This document shows, one piece after another, positions 32,669-41,302 of a stretch of DNA of 64,000 bases (its first letter is position 1; each line of letters begins with the position of its first letter). The notes under the pieces are model-generated. The model saw only the letters and a program-made list of their open reading frames with translations, was not told the DNA's origin and did not search any database. The stretch covers positions 2,971,205-3,035,204 of the forward strand of contig CP098402.1 in NCBI GenBank assembly GCA_025916675.1, read 5' to 3'. Source of the DNA: Phycisphaera sp. (GTDB lineage: Bacteria > Planctomycetota > Phycisphaerae > Phycisphaerales > UBA1924). The position numbers and the translations under genes are program-made.

Positions 32669-34258
32669 TTACGCGCAGCCGGCGTCGAACTCGTTCTGGA
32701 AGGCCAGGAAATCGAAGATCGTCAGGCTGCCGTCGCCGTCGAAGTCGGCGGTGGTGAGGTCGCCGGCATCGAAGGCGTTCTGGAAGGCCAGGAAGTCGAA
32801 GATGGTCAGGTCGCCATCGCCGTCGATGTCGGCGCGGCACGCGTCCTCGAGGCTGATGGGCGTCTCGAAATCGCTGTAGAGGAAATAGAAGCTGGCGTCA
32901 CGGAGCTCGCAGGCCTCGCCGAACACATCGTCGCCGAAGGTCAGGAAGCGGGTATTGACGACGAAGACGCCCTTGGCGCTGTCGTAGTCGAAGTTGGCGA
33001 ATGTGATGTCGGGTACGCCAGCCGAGCCGGGTAGGTTGTCGGCGATCTGCAGGCTGACGCTGCCGGTGGTCTTGTCCTTGCCAGGGATTTCGATCTCGTA
33101 GACACCTGCCTCGACGCGGGTGACGGTGATACCGCTGCCGTCGATCACGCGTCCGCTGATGCCATCAATGAAGCCGCCAACGAAGTTGCTGGCACCGTAG
33201 GGCACGAACACGAAGCCGAAACGTGACTGGCCATCGAGCTCGCGGATGCCACCGCCGCTGCTGTCGATGGTGTCGTCGCGACGCATGGCAAAGTTCCAGC
33301 CGTCGGCGTCGGGGAGGACGGCAATGAGGCTGGCGTCGTTGGTGTCGCCAGCGTAGCAGGTGAAGAGCATGCCGTCGTCGGGCGTGACACCCGGGAGGTC
33401 GATGCGGCCGCTGGTCTGGCTGAAGGTGGACTCCCAAGTGACCACGTCGGGGCTTAGCCCGGCGGTGGCGTACTCACCACCTGAGCCCGAGACCCAGGCG
33501 GCGGTGCCGGTGCCGGTGGCCTGCTCGGTGCGGACCCAGCCACCCAGCCAGCCCTGCTCGAAGGGAAACATGGTGGCGCTGAAGTCGACCACGGCCTCGG
33601 TGGCGGTGCCGACTGAGAAGAAGCCCAGGTAGCCCGAGCCATCGCCGTTGCGGTGGGTGCCGTCGATGGGGCTGTAGGCCTGGCCGCTCCGGAAGCTATC
33701 GATCGCGAAGCCGCCGTGCGCGTACAGCGTGCCGACCGGCAAGCCGAAGACGGTGTTGTCGTTGTCGCGCCCGTTGTTGGCGATGGCGACGGTCATGACG
33801 CCAATGAAGGGGTGGGCGGCCCAGGCATAGGTGGGCAGGCCGTTGTTCAGGCGCAGCGGGCCGGCGCCCGGGGTGGAGCCGGGCGGGTTGCCGCGATAAT
33901 CATCCCAGAAGCCGCCCGCGCCGTCGAGGTAGCTGCGAGGGTCGTCGACCAAGCCGGGGCCGAAATTGGCGTCGAAGTCGCCCTCGTTGGTCCAGCCGCT
34001 GGTCCAGCGGACGGGGCCGCTGGCTTGGTCATCGACGAGCAGGCGATCGGAGCCCGCGCCATCGAGGACGGTGCCGGGGGCCAGGTTCAAGTTGAACCAC
34101 GCGCCCGAGACGGTGGCGCCGGGCCAGGCGCCGGGGGCCTGAAACGACTCGCCAAGCACGTCGGTGCCGGTGGGAACGGTGACGGCGGGGGCCTGGGCCA
34201 TCGCGGTGGCGGCGGCACCGACGACGGCAAGGACGGAGATCACGCTGTTATGCTGCAT
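32669..34258 (-). CDS. Secreted protein with C-terminal GC-type dockerin (A)
   Basis: 529 aa. The signal peptide spans about 1-21 (VISVLAVVGAAATAMAQ). The long middle is beta-rich, with no enzyme motif I can name; segments such as GGYGEYATAG-like and FGFVFVPYG look like a jelly-roll or concanavalin-like fold. The C-terminus has CRADIDGDGDLTIFDFLAF and DFDGDGSLTIFDFLAF, two EF-hand-like calcium loops, ending DAGCA. A 53-bp run in the dockerin code (32787-32839) is identical to 35467-35519 in the next dockerin gene, which suggests recent copying or gene conversion. AGAGAGG lies before the ATG at 34258. Confidence 0.8.
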   Translation of the reverse strand: MQHNSVISVLAVVGAAATAMAQAPAVTVPTGTDVLGESFQAPGAWPGATVSGAWFNLNLAPGTVLDGAGSDRLLVDDQASGPVRWTSGWTNEGDFDANFGPGLVDDPRSYLDGAGGFWDDYRGNPPGSTPGAGPLRLNNGLPTYAWAAHPFIGVMTVAIANNGRDNDNTVFGLPVGTLYAHGGFAIDSFRSGQAYSPIDGTHRNGDGSGYLGFFSVGTATEAVVDFSATMFPFEQGWLGGWVRTEQATGTGTAAWVSGSGGEYATAGLSPDVVTWESTFSQTSGRIDLPGVTPDDGMLFTCYAGDTNDASLIAVLPDADGWNFAMRRDDTIDSSGGGIRELDGQSRFGFVFVPYGASNFVGGFIDGISGRVIDGSGITVTRVEAGVYEIEIPGKDKTTGSVSLQIADNLPGSAGVPDITFANFDYDSAKGVFVVNTRFLTFGDDVFGEACELRDASFYFLYSDFETPISLEDACRADIDGDGDLTIFDFLAFQNAFDAGDLTTADFDGDGSLTIFDFLAFQNEFDAGCA

Positions 34259-34338
34259 GGGAATACCTCTCTCTTGGAACGGTGCTGGGAGACGAATGGG
34301 GACCTCGATCGACGCTGGGGAGAAGCGACCGACCGTGG

Positions 34339-35169
34339 TCACTTGGGGTTGTTGATCCAGCCCCAGCCTCGGCCGGAAACCCCGCCGTCGAACTGGTGCC
34401 AGAACGGGTCATTGGGATGGCCCTTGACGTAGAAGTCGTTGGCCTCAAAGTCCTCGTCTTCCTGGAAGGCCTCGCCGCGCGGGCCCTTGGGGGAGACGAA
34501 CCTCGTGACGCTGCCGTCGAACATGGCGATATGCCCACCGCCGTCGTGGCGGTTGGTCACCTGGTCGCGGTTGCCCCAGAGGCCGTCGACGATCTTGTCG
34601 CCGTACCACTCGAGGCTCTCTTCCACGAATAGGGGCGTGCCGTCAAAGGGCAGGAGTACGTTCTTTGCCAGTTCGTCACGCACGCGGGGCAGGCCACCTC
34701 CCAGCTTCGGATCGGCGTACTTGAACTGCACGTCGGTGTGTGGGGTAGCGCCGGCCATCCTGGCGGCCATGGTGTAGTCGAAGTCGATGTCGGAGTAGAA
34801 CAGCGTCGACTTGTCGGCCCCGTCGCTGCTGCGACGCTTGTTCTTGGGGCAGGCGGTGCACTCGTCAGCGGCCTCGAGGTACTCGTAGAGCAAGCCGGGC
34901 GTGGCCTCACCCTCGGGCGTGTCGTAGCGGGGCAGGCGGGCCCACTGGGCGGGCGGCCAGAACTCGTCCTTACGGTCGTCCTGGGCGTAGAGCAGGCTGG
35001 CCATAGCGATCTGCTTGCAGTTGCTGCTGCACACGGCGGTCATGCCCAACTCTCGGGCCGCTCCGAGGCTGGGCAGCAGGATGCCGATGAGGATCGCAAT
35101 GATGGCGATGACGACAAGCAGCTCGATGAGCGTGAAGGCATGGCGTGCGAGGCGTGACTTGGCTTGCAT
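34339..35169 (-). CDS. Prepilin-like protein (N-terminal methylation motif), DUF1559-type
   Basis: 276 aa. A short basic leader [11 protein letters not shown] precedes the type IV prepilin motif [20 protein letters not shown], with the cleavage before Phe and Glu at +5. The globular part has [15 protein letters not shown], a YDGDGxV-like segment [14 protein letters not shown] and a C-terminal WINNPK, as in the planctomycete DUF1559/prepilin family. These proteins are thought to be pseudopilin-like surface or secretion components. ATG 35169 is chosen because the leader is then of normal length; ATG 35214 would add 15 residues. It lies upstream of dockerin gene A on the same strand. Confidence 0.87.
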   Translation of the reverse strand: MQAKSRLARHAFTLIELLVVIAIIAILIGILLPSLGAARELGMTAVCSSNCKQIAMASLLYAQDDRKDEFWPPAQWARLPRYDTPEGEATPGLLYEYLEAADECTACPKNKRRSSDGADKSTLFYSDIDFDYTMAARMAGATPHTDVQFKYADPKLGGGLPRVRDELAKNVLLPFDGTPLFVEESLEWYGDKIVDGLWGNRDQVTNRHDGGGHIAMFDGSVTRFVSPKGPRGEAFQEDEDFEANDFYVKGHPNDPFWHQFDGGVSGRGWGWINNPK

Positions 35170-35300
35170 GTCCGATGTAAGCGGGGCGACGTGGGCAAGA
35201 CAATCAGCGTTCATGGGTTTCGCGCAGTCCTCTCGCAATGTTGATGGCGGCGTGGCGCGTTCTTCGCTTCCTTTGCGAAATCTGCACAGGACATGAAGAA

Positions 35301-35320
35301 GCCCGGGCTTGCGCCCGGGC
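35301..35320 (-). terminator. Hairpin after the second dockerin gene
   Basis: A GCCCGGGC/GCCCGGGC stem with a 4-nt loop, 29 bp past the stop of the gene at 35349; TTCTTCATG follows on the minus strand. Confidence 0.6.
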
Positions 35321-35348
35321 CTCGTTCAGGCTTCAGTTGGTGCTGGCT

Positions 35349-36641
35349 TTATGGGCAGCCGGCGTCGAACTCGTTCTGGAATTCCAGGAAGTCGAAGATG
35401 GTCAGGCTGCCGTCGCCGTCGAAGTCGGCGATGGCCAGGTCGCCCGAGTCGAAGGCGTTCTGGAACGCCAGGAAGTCGAAGATGGTCAGGTCGCCATCGC
35501 CGTCGATGTCGGCGCGGCAGGGCATGGAGCCGTCCAGATCGACGAAGTAGAGCGCGAGCTCGCCGTCGAAGTCGCGGTCGCGGATGAAGTAGATGCGGCT
35601 GCTGTCGGCCGACCAGCGGATGTCGCCGTAGCCGCCGGTGACGTCGGCGTAGACGGGAAGGTCGGGGGTCAGGTTCCGCAGGCCCGTGCCGTCGATGTTG
35701 ACGACGTATAGCGCGTCGACGGTATCAACGTCGATATCACCGCTGAAGGCCACCATGGTGCCGTCGGGAGAAACGGCCAGGCCGTCGATGTCCTGGAACT
35801 CGCCATCGAGGGACACGATGGGCTCGACCTGGACGTCGCCGATGGTCGTGGGGATGCGGACGAGGCTCTGGGTGTCGACGAAGTCGAAGTCGGCCGTGCA
35901 AACGAAGAACTCGCCGTCGGGCGTCAGCTCGCCATCAACGATCTCCCAGAAGTCGGGCACGTCGATGGGGGTGATGAACTGCGGGTCGAACGAGGAGCCG
36001 TCGGTGGGCAAGACGCCCAACACCTGGGGCTGTGGGCCGCCGGCGAACTGGCTGCCGTAGATGAGGGTCTCGCCATCCTCGGTCACGTCCCACTGGAACT
36101 GGTCGATGTCGACGTCGAGCGGCGTGATGCCGAAGATGTCGAACGAGCCGTCGGTCAGGGCGTTGAAGATGCCGTCGCTGGACTCGTCGTTGAGGTAGAT
36201 CAGTTCGGTGCCGCCCTTGATGAGCACGCCGTCGCCGGCGATGCCGGTACCGTCGGTGATCTGGAGCTGGTCTCCACCACCGATGGGCAGGCGGAACCAC
36301 TCGTTGCTCGGGTTGCCGATGGTCTGGTCACCCTTGAAGTAGACGAAGTCGGTGCCGACGATGGGCGCCTCATCCACGTCGTTGTGCAGCGTCGGGTCGT
36401 TCCAGATCTCGGCGGTGCCGCCGGCGATGGGGATGCGGTAGAGGTGGTCGCCACTGACACCGTCGTCGACCGAGCCTACGAAGAAGATGAACTGGCCATC
36501 GAGCGACAAGGTAAAGGCATCAACGTCGCCGGTCGTGGTCGCCGGGGATATGGGAACCAGCGTGCCTTCCTGCGCGAGGGTCGTGGCGGTGGCGGCGAGC
36601 GCGAGGCCAGCGGCAAGGGCGAGCGTGCGTGTGCGGTTCAT
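35349..36641 (-). CDS. Secreted TolB-like propeller with C-terminal GC-type dockerin (B)
   Basis: 430 aa. The signal peptide spans about 1-23 (LALAAGLALAATATTLAQ). The body has PD40-type blades: DGQFIFFVGS, DEAPIVGTDFVYF, EDGETLIYGS, TPDGEFFVCT, SPDGTMVAFSG and DIRWSADSSRIYFIRD. The C-terminus has CRADIDGDGDLTIFDFLAF and DFDGDGSLTIFDFLEF, ending DAGCP. A role in extracellular binding or sensing is likely. It shares its dockerin DNA closely with gene A. The start ATG 36641 opens the signal peptide directly. Confidence 0.83.
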   Translation of the reverse strand: MNRTRTLALAAGLALAATATTLAQEGTLVPISPATTTGDVDAFTLSLDGQFIFFVGSVDDGVSGDHLYRIPIAGGTAEIWNDPTLHNDVDEAPIVGTDFVYFKGDQTIGNPSNEWFRLPIGGGDQLQITDGTGIAGDGVLIKGGTELIYLNDESSDGIFNALTDGSFDIFGITPLDVDIDQFQWDVTEDGETLIYGSQFAGGPQPQVLGVLPTDGSSFDPQFITPIDVPDFWEIVDGELTPDGEFFVCTADFDFVDTQSLVRIPTTIGDVQVEPIVSLDGEFQDIDGLAVSPDGTMVAFSGDIDVDTVDALYVVNIDGTGLRNLTPDLPVYADVTGGYGDIRWSADSSRIYFIRDRDFDGELALYFVDLDGSMPCRADIDGDGDLTIFDFLAFQNAFDSGDLAIADFDGDGSLTIFDFLEFQNEFDAGCP

Positions 36642-36874
36642 GGGTATCTCTCCGTGTGTGGTGTCTTGATGCGCGTCTTATCCTCGGATCCAACCGTAGA
36701 AAGCGAATGCATCCGCAATGTCAGCACCGCAATAAGCGTGCAACAAGACGGTATGAAGAGTGCGCGAACACGCACAACGGCGCATGACGGAGATGATCCG
36801 CGCCGGAATGATCGAAAGCGGCATCACACTCGCATCGCCTCGCCACACCCTGTCTGATATTGAGAGGACACGCC

Positions 36875-37738
36875 ATGCCCACACCGCGACCCCGCGCATT
36901 CACACTGATCGAGTTGCTCGTTGTCATCGCCATCATTGCGCTGCTCATCGGCATCCTGCTCCCCTCGCTGGGCGCCGCACGCGAGGCGGCCAAGAAGGTC
37001 CAGTGCCAATCGCAGATGAAGCAGATCATGACCGCGTGGACCGCGTACACGCTGGACTACAACGAGTACCACCACGGCAGCCGGCAGAACTTTTCCTCCC
37101 GCATGGAGGTACGAGGCGGCCGTGGCTCGGAGATCAACTTCCTGCTGCCATATTACGAGGACTATCGCGTGCCCGGCGTTTCCAGCGGCCTGGGTCAGTG
37201 GGGTTATTGGGGCGGGCTGTATGACAGCTACCTTGGCGTTGAGGTGGCCGATCACATGTTCGATCAGAGCGTCGGCATCGGCAATCGCAGCCACCTCTCG
37301 GGCTGGGACGTGTGGGCCTGCCCGAGCGCTAAACAGATCGATCGCTACGGCATCACCGGTCGTGGAGCCGAGGGCAACTTTGACTACGCGACCATGTGCT
37401 TCAACGGCGTCTTCCGCGACGGCCCGGGCAGCGAGGGCGCGCTGTGGAAGGCCGGCAGCTACAACACCGCCAGGCCTAAGCGCGTCACCGAAGTCGGCCA
37501 TCCGTCCAAGCTCATCGTCTTCCAGGACGGCTACGAGCAGATGATCGACGGCAATGGGGACACGCTGAACGACCTGTACCAGCACGGCGACGAGAAGGAC
37601 AAGGAGTACTTCCGCCACGGCCATAGCTGCAACACGTGCTGGCTCGATGGGCACGTCTCGGACATCCCGAAGAAGAACCTGCCCGACACCCTGCCGTGGT
37701 ACACCGACCAGTGGGAAGAGCCCGGCCGGCCGCGATAG
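36875..37738 (+). CDS. Prepilin-like protein (N-terminal methylation motif), DUF1559-type
   Basis: 287 aa. The leader MPTPRPRA is followed by [20 protein letters not shown] and [21 protein letters not shown]. The C-terminal part has a [11 protein letters not shown] motif, typical of this planctomycete family. GAGAGG precedes the ATG. It is the only plus-strand gene among the dockerin genes and is divergent from dockerin gene B. A bidirectional hairpin follows at 37771-37796. Confidence 0.88.
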   Translation: MPTPRPRAFTLIELLVVIAIIALLIGILLPSLGAAREAAKKVQCQSQMKQIMTAWTAYTLDYNEYHHGSRQNFSSRMEVRGGRGSEINFLLPYYEDYRVPGVSSGLGQWGYWGGLYDSYLGVEVADHMFDQSVGIGNRSHLSGWDVWACPSAKQIDRYGITGRGAEGNFDYATMCFNGVFRDGPGSEGALWKAGSYNTARPKRVTEVGHPSKLIVFQDGYEQMIDGNGDTLNDLYQHGDEKDKEYFRHGHSCNTCWLDGHVSDIPKKNLPDTLPWYTDQWEEPGRPR

Positions 37739-37770
37739 ATCGGTCTCGCCGCGAGCATGAGAAATGAAAC

Positions 37771-37796
37771 AGGCCGTGCCCCGGTGGGCACGGCCT
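37771..37796. terminator. Bidirectional terminator between prepilin and beta-helix genes
   Basis: A perfect 11-bp stem AGGCCGTGCCC with a CGGT loop. The minus-strand side is followed by GTTTCATTTCTC. It sits between the convergent genes ending at 37738 and 37820. Confidence 0.75.
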
Positions 37797-37819
37797 CTGT
37801 GCGTGATATGGCCCCGGGC

Positions 37820-39571
37820 TCAGCCGCAGCCCGCGTCGAACTCGGTCTGGTACACCAGGAAGTCGAAGATGGTCAGCGCACCGTCGCCGTCGAAGTCGGC
37901 CTGCATATCGCTCAGGCCGAAGAGGCCGGTGAAGGCGAGGTAGTCGAACAGGGTGAGGGCGCCGTCGCCGTCGAGATCGGTGCGGCAGGTGTCGCAGATG
38001 GTGGCGACGGGGTCGAACGAAACGATGCCCAGGCCCGGCTCGTCGCGGCCGTCGTGGATGCGGTTGGCAATGGCGGCGGGGAGGGGCGTGCCCCAGCAGA
38101 CGCCGGTGGCGTCGATGTCAACGGGGCTGGCGTGGTAGATGTTGTCGCCGAGTTGGGCGGTGTTGTTGCGGAAGGTGTTGATCAGGCCATCGCGCTCGGC
38201 GAAGCTGAAGGTGGAGACGTCGTCATCGATGTTGGTGGTGTAGACGGCCCCGCCGAGGCGGGCGATGTTGCCCTCGAGGGTGTTGCCGGTGAAGGTGACG
38301 GATTCGTGGAGGTCGGAATCTATTAAGCTAACGGCCCCGCCGGCACCAGCGGTCGTGTTGTTGATGAAGTTGTTGCTGGTGAACGTGATCTGGCTCTCGC
38401 CTCGGAAGAATCGAACCGCCCCGCCGTCGCTGGTGGATTGGTTCCCCACGAAATCGCAGTGTTCGACGTTGGCGACTCCGAACGAGAGAGACATCGCGCC
38501 ACCTCGGCCCGCTTCATTCTCACGAAACTCACACCTGCGCATGGTCAACGAACGGCTGTCAAATCCGAGGTAACCCCCAGCCGATCGCTCGGCCCTGTTG
38601 TCCGTGAACGCGCAGTCCTCAATGACCATGTCGGCATCGAAGTCCATACCACCGCCGGCTTCTCCGGCGTAATTGCCACTGAACTGACAGTTCGTGAAGC
38701 TTGCTTCGGCGGCGAAGCCCCAGATCCCGCCACCGTTGGTGTGGGCCGAATTCGCGGCAAACACGCACTCGCTGAAGTCTACCCCTCCGATGCCCAAAAA
38801 CACCACCCCCCCGCCACGGAGTGAAGGGGCGGCTGCAATACCGTTTCGTACGAACACGCACCGCTCGATGCGATCCCGCGGAAAATCAGGCGGCACCCTG
38901 GCAATCGCCTGGATTGCGGCTCCAGTGCCGTTGCGGTCGAATGTGCAGTCTTCTAAGATGTGTCCTGCTCCGCCGATGATAAACAGCCCGTAGCCGTCCG
39001 AACCGATTACCTCGACATCGCGCATACGCACACGCTTCACGGTCGGTACACGCAGTTCCGCGAAGATCCCCGAGCCCGTAGGGTCCTGCGGCCCATACAC
39101 GATGACCGATTCGAGGTATGCCGACGCGCCTTCCATGTTGATGGGTGCCTTGGCCTGCTGCACGACCGCCCCGCGGATGATCGATCCGCCCAGGAACTCC
39201 CCGCTCGCCGAGAAGACCGCGTCCGAGGCATTCTGGCGGAACACGATGCCCACCCACGGTTCGTCCGGATCGTGCGCTCGGAAGCCGACGCGCAGTGCTC
39301 CCTCGCCCGGAATATGGAGCGTGCCGATGTCGCCGTCGGCTACCCCTCCGATCATCAGCCGCGCACTCGCCATGCCCTCGACGCTGACACCCGCCTCAAC
39401 CGTCAGCGTCGCCCCACCCACCACCTCCACATCCCCCGTCAGCACGTACGGGCTGCCCGCGATGGTCCAGGTCGTGTCGGTGTCGATGCGGCCCTCGACG
39501 GGCGTTTGGGCCGACGCCAGGGCGGCCACCACCGAGCAGAAGAATAACGCGATGTAGATTGGTCGGGGCAT
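37820..39571 (-). CDS. Secreted parallel beta-helix protein with C-terminal GC-type dockerin (C)
   Basis: 583 aa. The signal peptide covers about 1-21 (IALFFCSVVAALASAQ). The body has many right-handed beta-helix turns with the pattern xxxNxxxGGAxxxxx and paired Cys/Phe: NSAHTNGGGIWGFAAEASF, NCQFSGNYAGEAGGGM, NEAGRGGAMSLSF, NNTTAGAGGAVSL, LGGAVYT, like chlamydial polymorphic outer-membrane proteins. The dockerin pair CRTDLDGDGALTLFDYLAF and DFDGDGALTIFDFLVY ends DAGCG. The start has a strong AGGAGGT ribosome site and a promoter at 39619-39647. It may be a surface-exposed adhesin or substrate binder. Confidence 0.85.
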   Translation of the reverse strand: MPRPIYIALFFCSVVAALASAQTPVEGRIDTDTTWTIAGSPYVLTGDVEVVGGATLTVEAGVSVEGMASARLMIGGVADGDIGTLHIPGEGALRVGFRAHDPDEPWVGIVFRQNASDAVFSASGEFLGGSIIRGAVVQQAKAPINMEGASAYLESVIVYGPQDPTGSGIFAELRVPTVKRVRMRDVEVIGSDGYGLFIIGGAGHILEDCTFDRNGTGAAIQAIARVPPDFPRDRIERCVFVRNGIAAAPSLRGGGVVFLGIGGVDFSECVFAANSAHTNGGGIWGFAAEASFTNCQFSGNYAGEAGGGMDFDADMVIEDCAFTDNRAERSAGGYLGFDSRSLTMRRCEFRENEAGRGGAMSLSFGVANVEHCDFVGNQSTSDGGAVRFFRGESQITFTSNNFINNTTAGAGGAVSLIDSDLHESVTFTGNTLEGNIARLGGAVYTTNIDDDVSTFSFAERDGLINTFRNNTAQLGDNIYHASPVDIDATGVCWGTPLPAAIANRIHDGRDEPGLGIVSFDPVATICDTCRTDLDGDGALTLFDYLAFTGLFGLSDMQADFDGDGALTIFDFLVYQTEFDAGCG

Positions 39572-39618
39572 GCGGACCTCCTTGGATGTTCGGCCGATGC
39601 TGGGCGTCCAGAATGTCC

Positions 39619-39647
39619 AGCATACCAGAAACCGGTCCGGCAAACAA
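39619..39647 (-). promoter_or_regulatory. Sigma70-like promoter of the beta-helix gene
   Basis: -35 TTGTTT (39642-39647) and -10 TATGCT (39619-39624) on the minus strand, with a 17-bp spacer; the start codon is about 40 bp downstream of the expected transcription start. Confidence 0.55.
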
Positions 39648-39662
39648 GGGGAATCGCGCTGG

Positions 39663-39706
39663 CGCACGATCGAAGCCCGGGCGTGCGCCCGGGCTTCGAT
39701 CGTGCG
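39663..39706 (-). terminator. Very long hairpin after the PEP-CTERM-like gene
   Basis: A perfect 21-bp inverted repeat, 39663-39683 and 39686-39706, with two bases between (core GAAGCCCGGGCG). It starts 14 bp past the stop of the gene at 39720. There is no good T-run. Confidence 0.65.
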
Positions 39707-39719
39707 AATGGCTGTCGAA

Positions 39720-40421
39720 TCAGGCCGAGCGGCGGCGGCGGACGGCCACCAGGCCCAGGCCGGCCATCGCCAGGCCCGCGCTGCCGGGCAGCGGGACGGC
39801 GACGAACAGGAAGTCCTGCGTGCCGGCCGAGTTGCTGCCATCGCTGTTGAAGGTCATCCAACCGCGGCCGACCAAGCCCCCAAAGCCGGGGTAGCGGTGG
39901 GCGTCACGGAGCAACGCGAAGTCCTTGGCCATCGCGTCGGCCTGCTGGTAGAAGTCGAACGACGTGCCCTCGGCGATGTCGGCGTTGCCGGCCAGCGCGG
40001 TCAGCGAGCCGCTGTTGGTCGCGAAGCTGCTGGCCTTCCAACCATCGGTCTCGGTCGACACGCCCATCGAGAACGTGAAGTCGAGGTCGTAGAGGCCTTC
40101 GCCGAAGCCGTAGCTCGAGCCTGTGTCCACGCCGCCGTACATCTTGCCCGAGATGTTGATGGCGTCGGCGGTCCCATCGCTGTTCATGTCCAGAATCTTG
40201 AGGAAGACGCTGGCCCCGCTCTGCTGGAACGAGAAGGTGGTCACGCCGCTGGCGCCTTGGTCCGCGAAGACGTTGTCGAGCCGGAGCCCGTAGGCCGGCG
40301 GGCGCTTGGCGCCGTCGGGGTGGTCGCCCAGCTTCGACTGGAAGAGGACCACCGGGTCGGCCAGCGCGCTGCTGGCCAGGCCCACGCCTGCCAGCACGCT
40401 CAGGAGTACTGCTCTGCTCAT
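39720..40421 (-). CDS. PEP-CTERM-like secreted protein
   Basis: 233 aa. The signal peptide is about 1-21 (LLSVLAGVGLASSALA). The mature part is beta-rich and polar with no enzyme motif. The C-terminus VPLPGSAGLAMAGLGLVAVRRRRSA has a Pro-containing turn, a hydrophobic helix and an Arg cluster, the layout of PEP-CTERM-type sorting signals handled by an exosortase. No exosortase is in the window. The ATG at 40421 has GGAGAG upstream. The role is unknown; such proteins are often surface or matrix components. Confidence 0.8.
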   Translation of the reverse strand: MSRAVLLSVLAGVGLASSALADPVVLFQSKLGDHPDGAKRPPAYGLRLDNVFADQGASGVTTFSFQQSGASVFLKILDMNSDGTADAINISGKMYGGVDTGSSYGFGEGLYDLDFTFSMGVSTETDGWKASSFATNSGSLTALAGNADIAEGTSFDFYQQADAMAKDFALLRDAHRYPGFGGLVGRGWMTFNSDGSNSAGTQDFLFVAVPLPGSAGLAMAGLGLVAVRRRRSA

Positions 40422-40517
40422 CTCATCTCTCCAATACAACAACCGTCGTCGGTTCAGGGCGACCTCGAACGATGGTATAGCTACAGCCACTCGCCACAGC
40501 GGCGAGATGGGCAGGAT

Positions 40518-40545
40518 AAACATACCGCAACTGGCCTGTAGATCA
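40518..40545 (-). promoter_or_regulatory. Possible promoter of the PEP-CTERM-like gene
   Basis: -35 TTGATC (40540-40545) and -10 TATGTT (40518-40523) on the minus strand with a 16-bp spacer, about 100 bp before the start codon. Confidence 0.35.
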
Positions 40546-40646
40546 AGTGTTACGGGCGGCCTCGCTTGCCTTGATCGCGCCCTTTTGCGGGATCAGGACT
40601 TATGGGGCCAGCACGAGAATGCCCAGTTTCCCAAGCGCGTATGGCG

Positions 40647-41198
40647 CTACTTCGGCTCCCACCCGTTCGCCCCACCCTCGAGCAGGTCAAACAAGGGCCA
40701 GATCGCGCAGAAATCGTCACCGGGGCCGAACAACGATGAGCCGGTTCGGGTGATCTCGCCGGCCTCGTTCTTATGGAAGGCCGAGACGCCCGGCATGTAG
40801 CCGTGGTCTGAGACGTAGCCCATGTCGTGGGCGAAGCGGTTGCCCTTGACCGACACCATCTGGTATGGCCAGCCGCGCTTGGATTTCACCTCGGCCTGGG
40901 TGTCGGGCGCATCGGGGCTCGAGAGCGCCAGCGCGCACCGCTCGGTGATCATGGGCTCCAGGCTGGCCAGCCCGTCGGCCCAGAGCGTGCAGTAGTTGCA
41001 ACTGCGGCCCATGTTGTGGATCACGAGAAGGTCGTCGTGCTCGCCGAAGAGCTCGCTGAGCTTGACCTGCCCCTGTTCGGTTTGGAACTCGTAGTCCTCC
41101 TTCACCTCGGGGCCGTAGGCCTCTTTCATCACGGTGCGCATCTCGGCCTTGGCGTTCAGGAGATTCTCATACGCCTTGTTGAAGCGATCGCTGGGCAT
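40647..41198 (-). CDS. DUF899-family thioredoxin-like protein
   Basis: 183 aa. The fold is thioredoxin-like: LSELFGEHDDLLVIHNMG, then the C-x-x-C-like RSCNYCTLWADGL, and later MVSVKGNRFAHDMGYVS, with GPGDDFCAIWPLFDLL at the end. DUF899 proteins are cytosolic and of uncertain function. The ATG at 41198 follows AGGAGGG. It is divergent from the DUF58 operon with about 100 bp between the starts. Confidence 0.82.
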   Translation of the reverse strand: MPSDRFNKAYENLLNAKAEMRTVMKEAYGPEVKEDYEFQTEQGQVKLSELFGEHDDLLVIHNMGRSCNYCTLWADGLASLEPMITERCALALSSPDAPDTQAEVKSKRGWPYQMVSVKGNRFAHDMGYVSDHGYMPGVSAFHKNEAGEITRTGSSLFGPGDDFCAIWPLFDLLEGGANGWEPK

Positions 41199-41302
41199 GG
41201 GTTTCCCTCCTGTTGGGTTGGGCTGGGGTTTCCCAACAGTAAGGCCGGTTTCTACGGGCATCTACGGGATTCCCGGGTGAGAAACGCCCGATACCATCGG
41301 CT

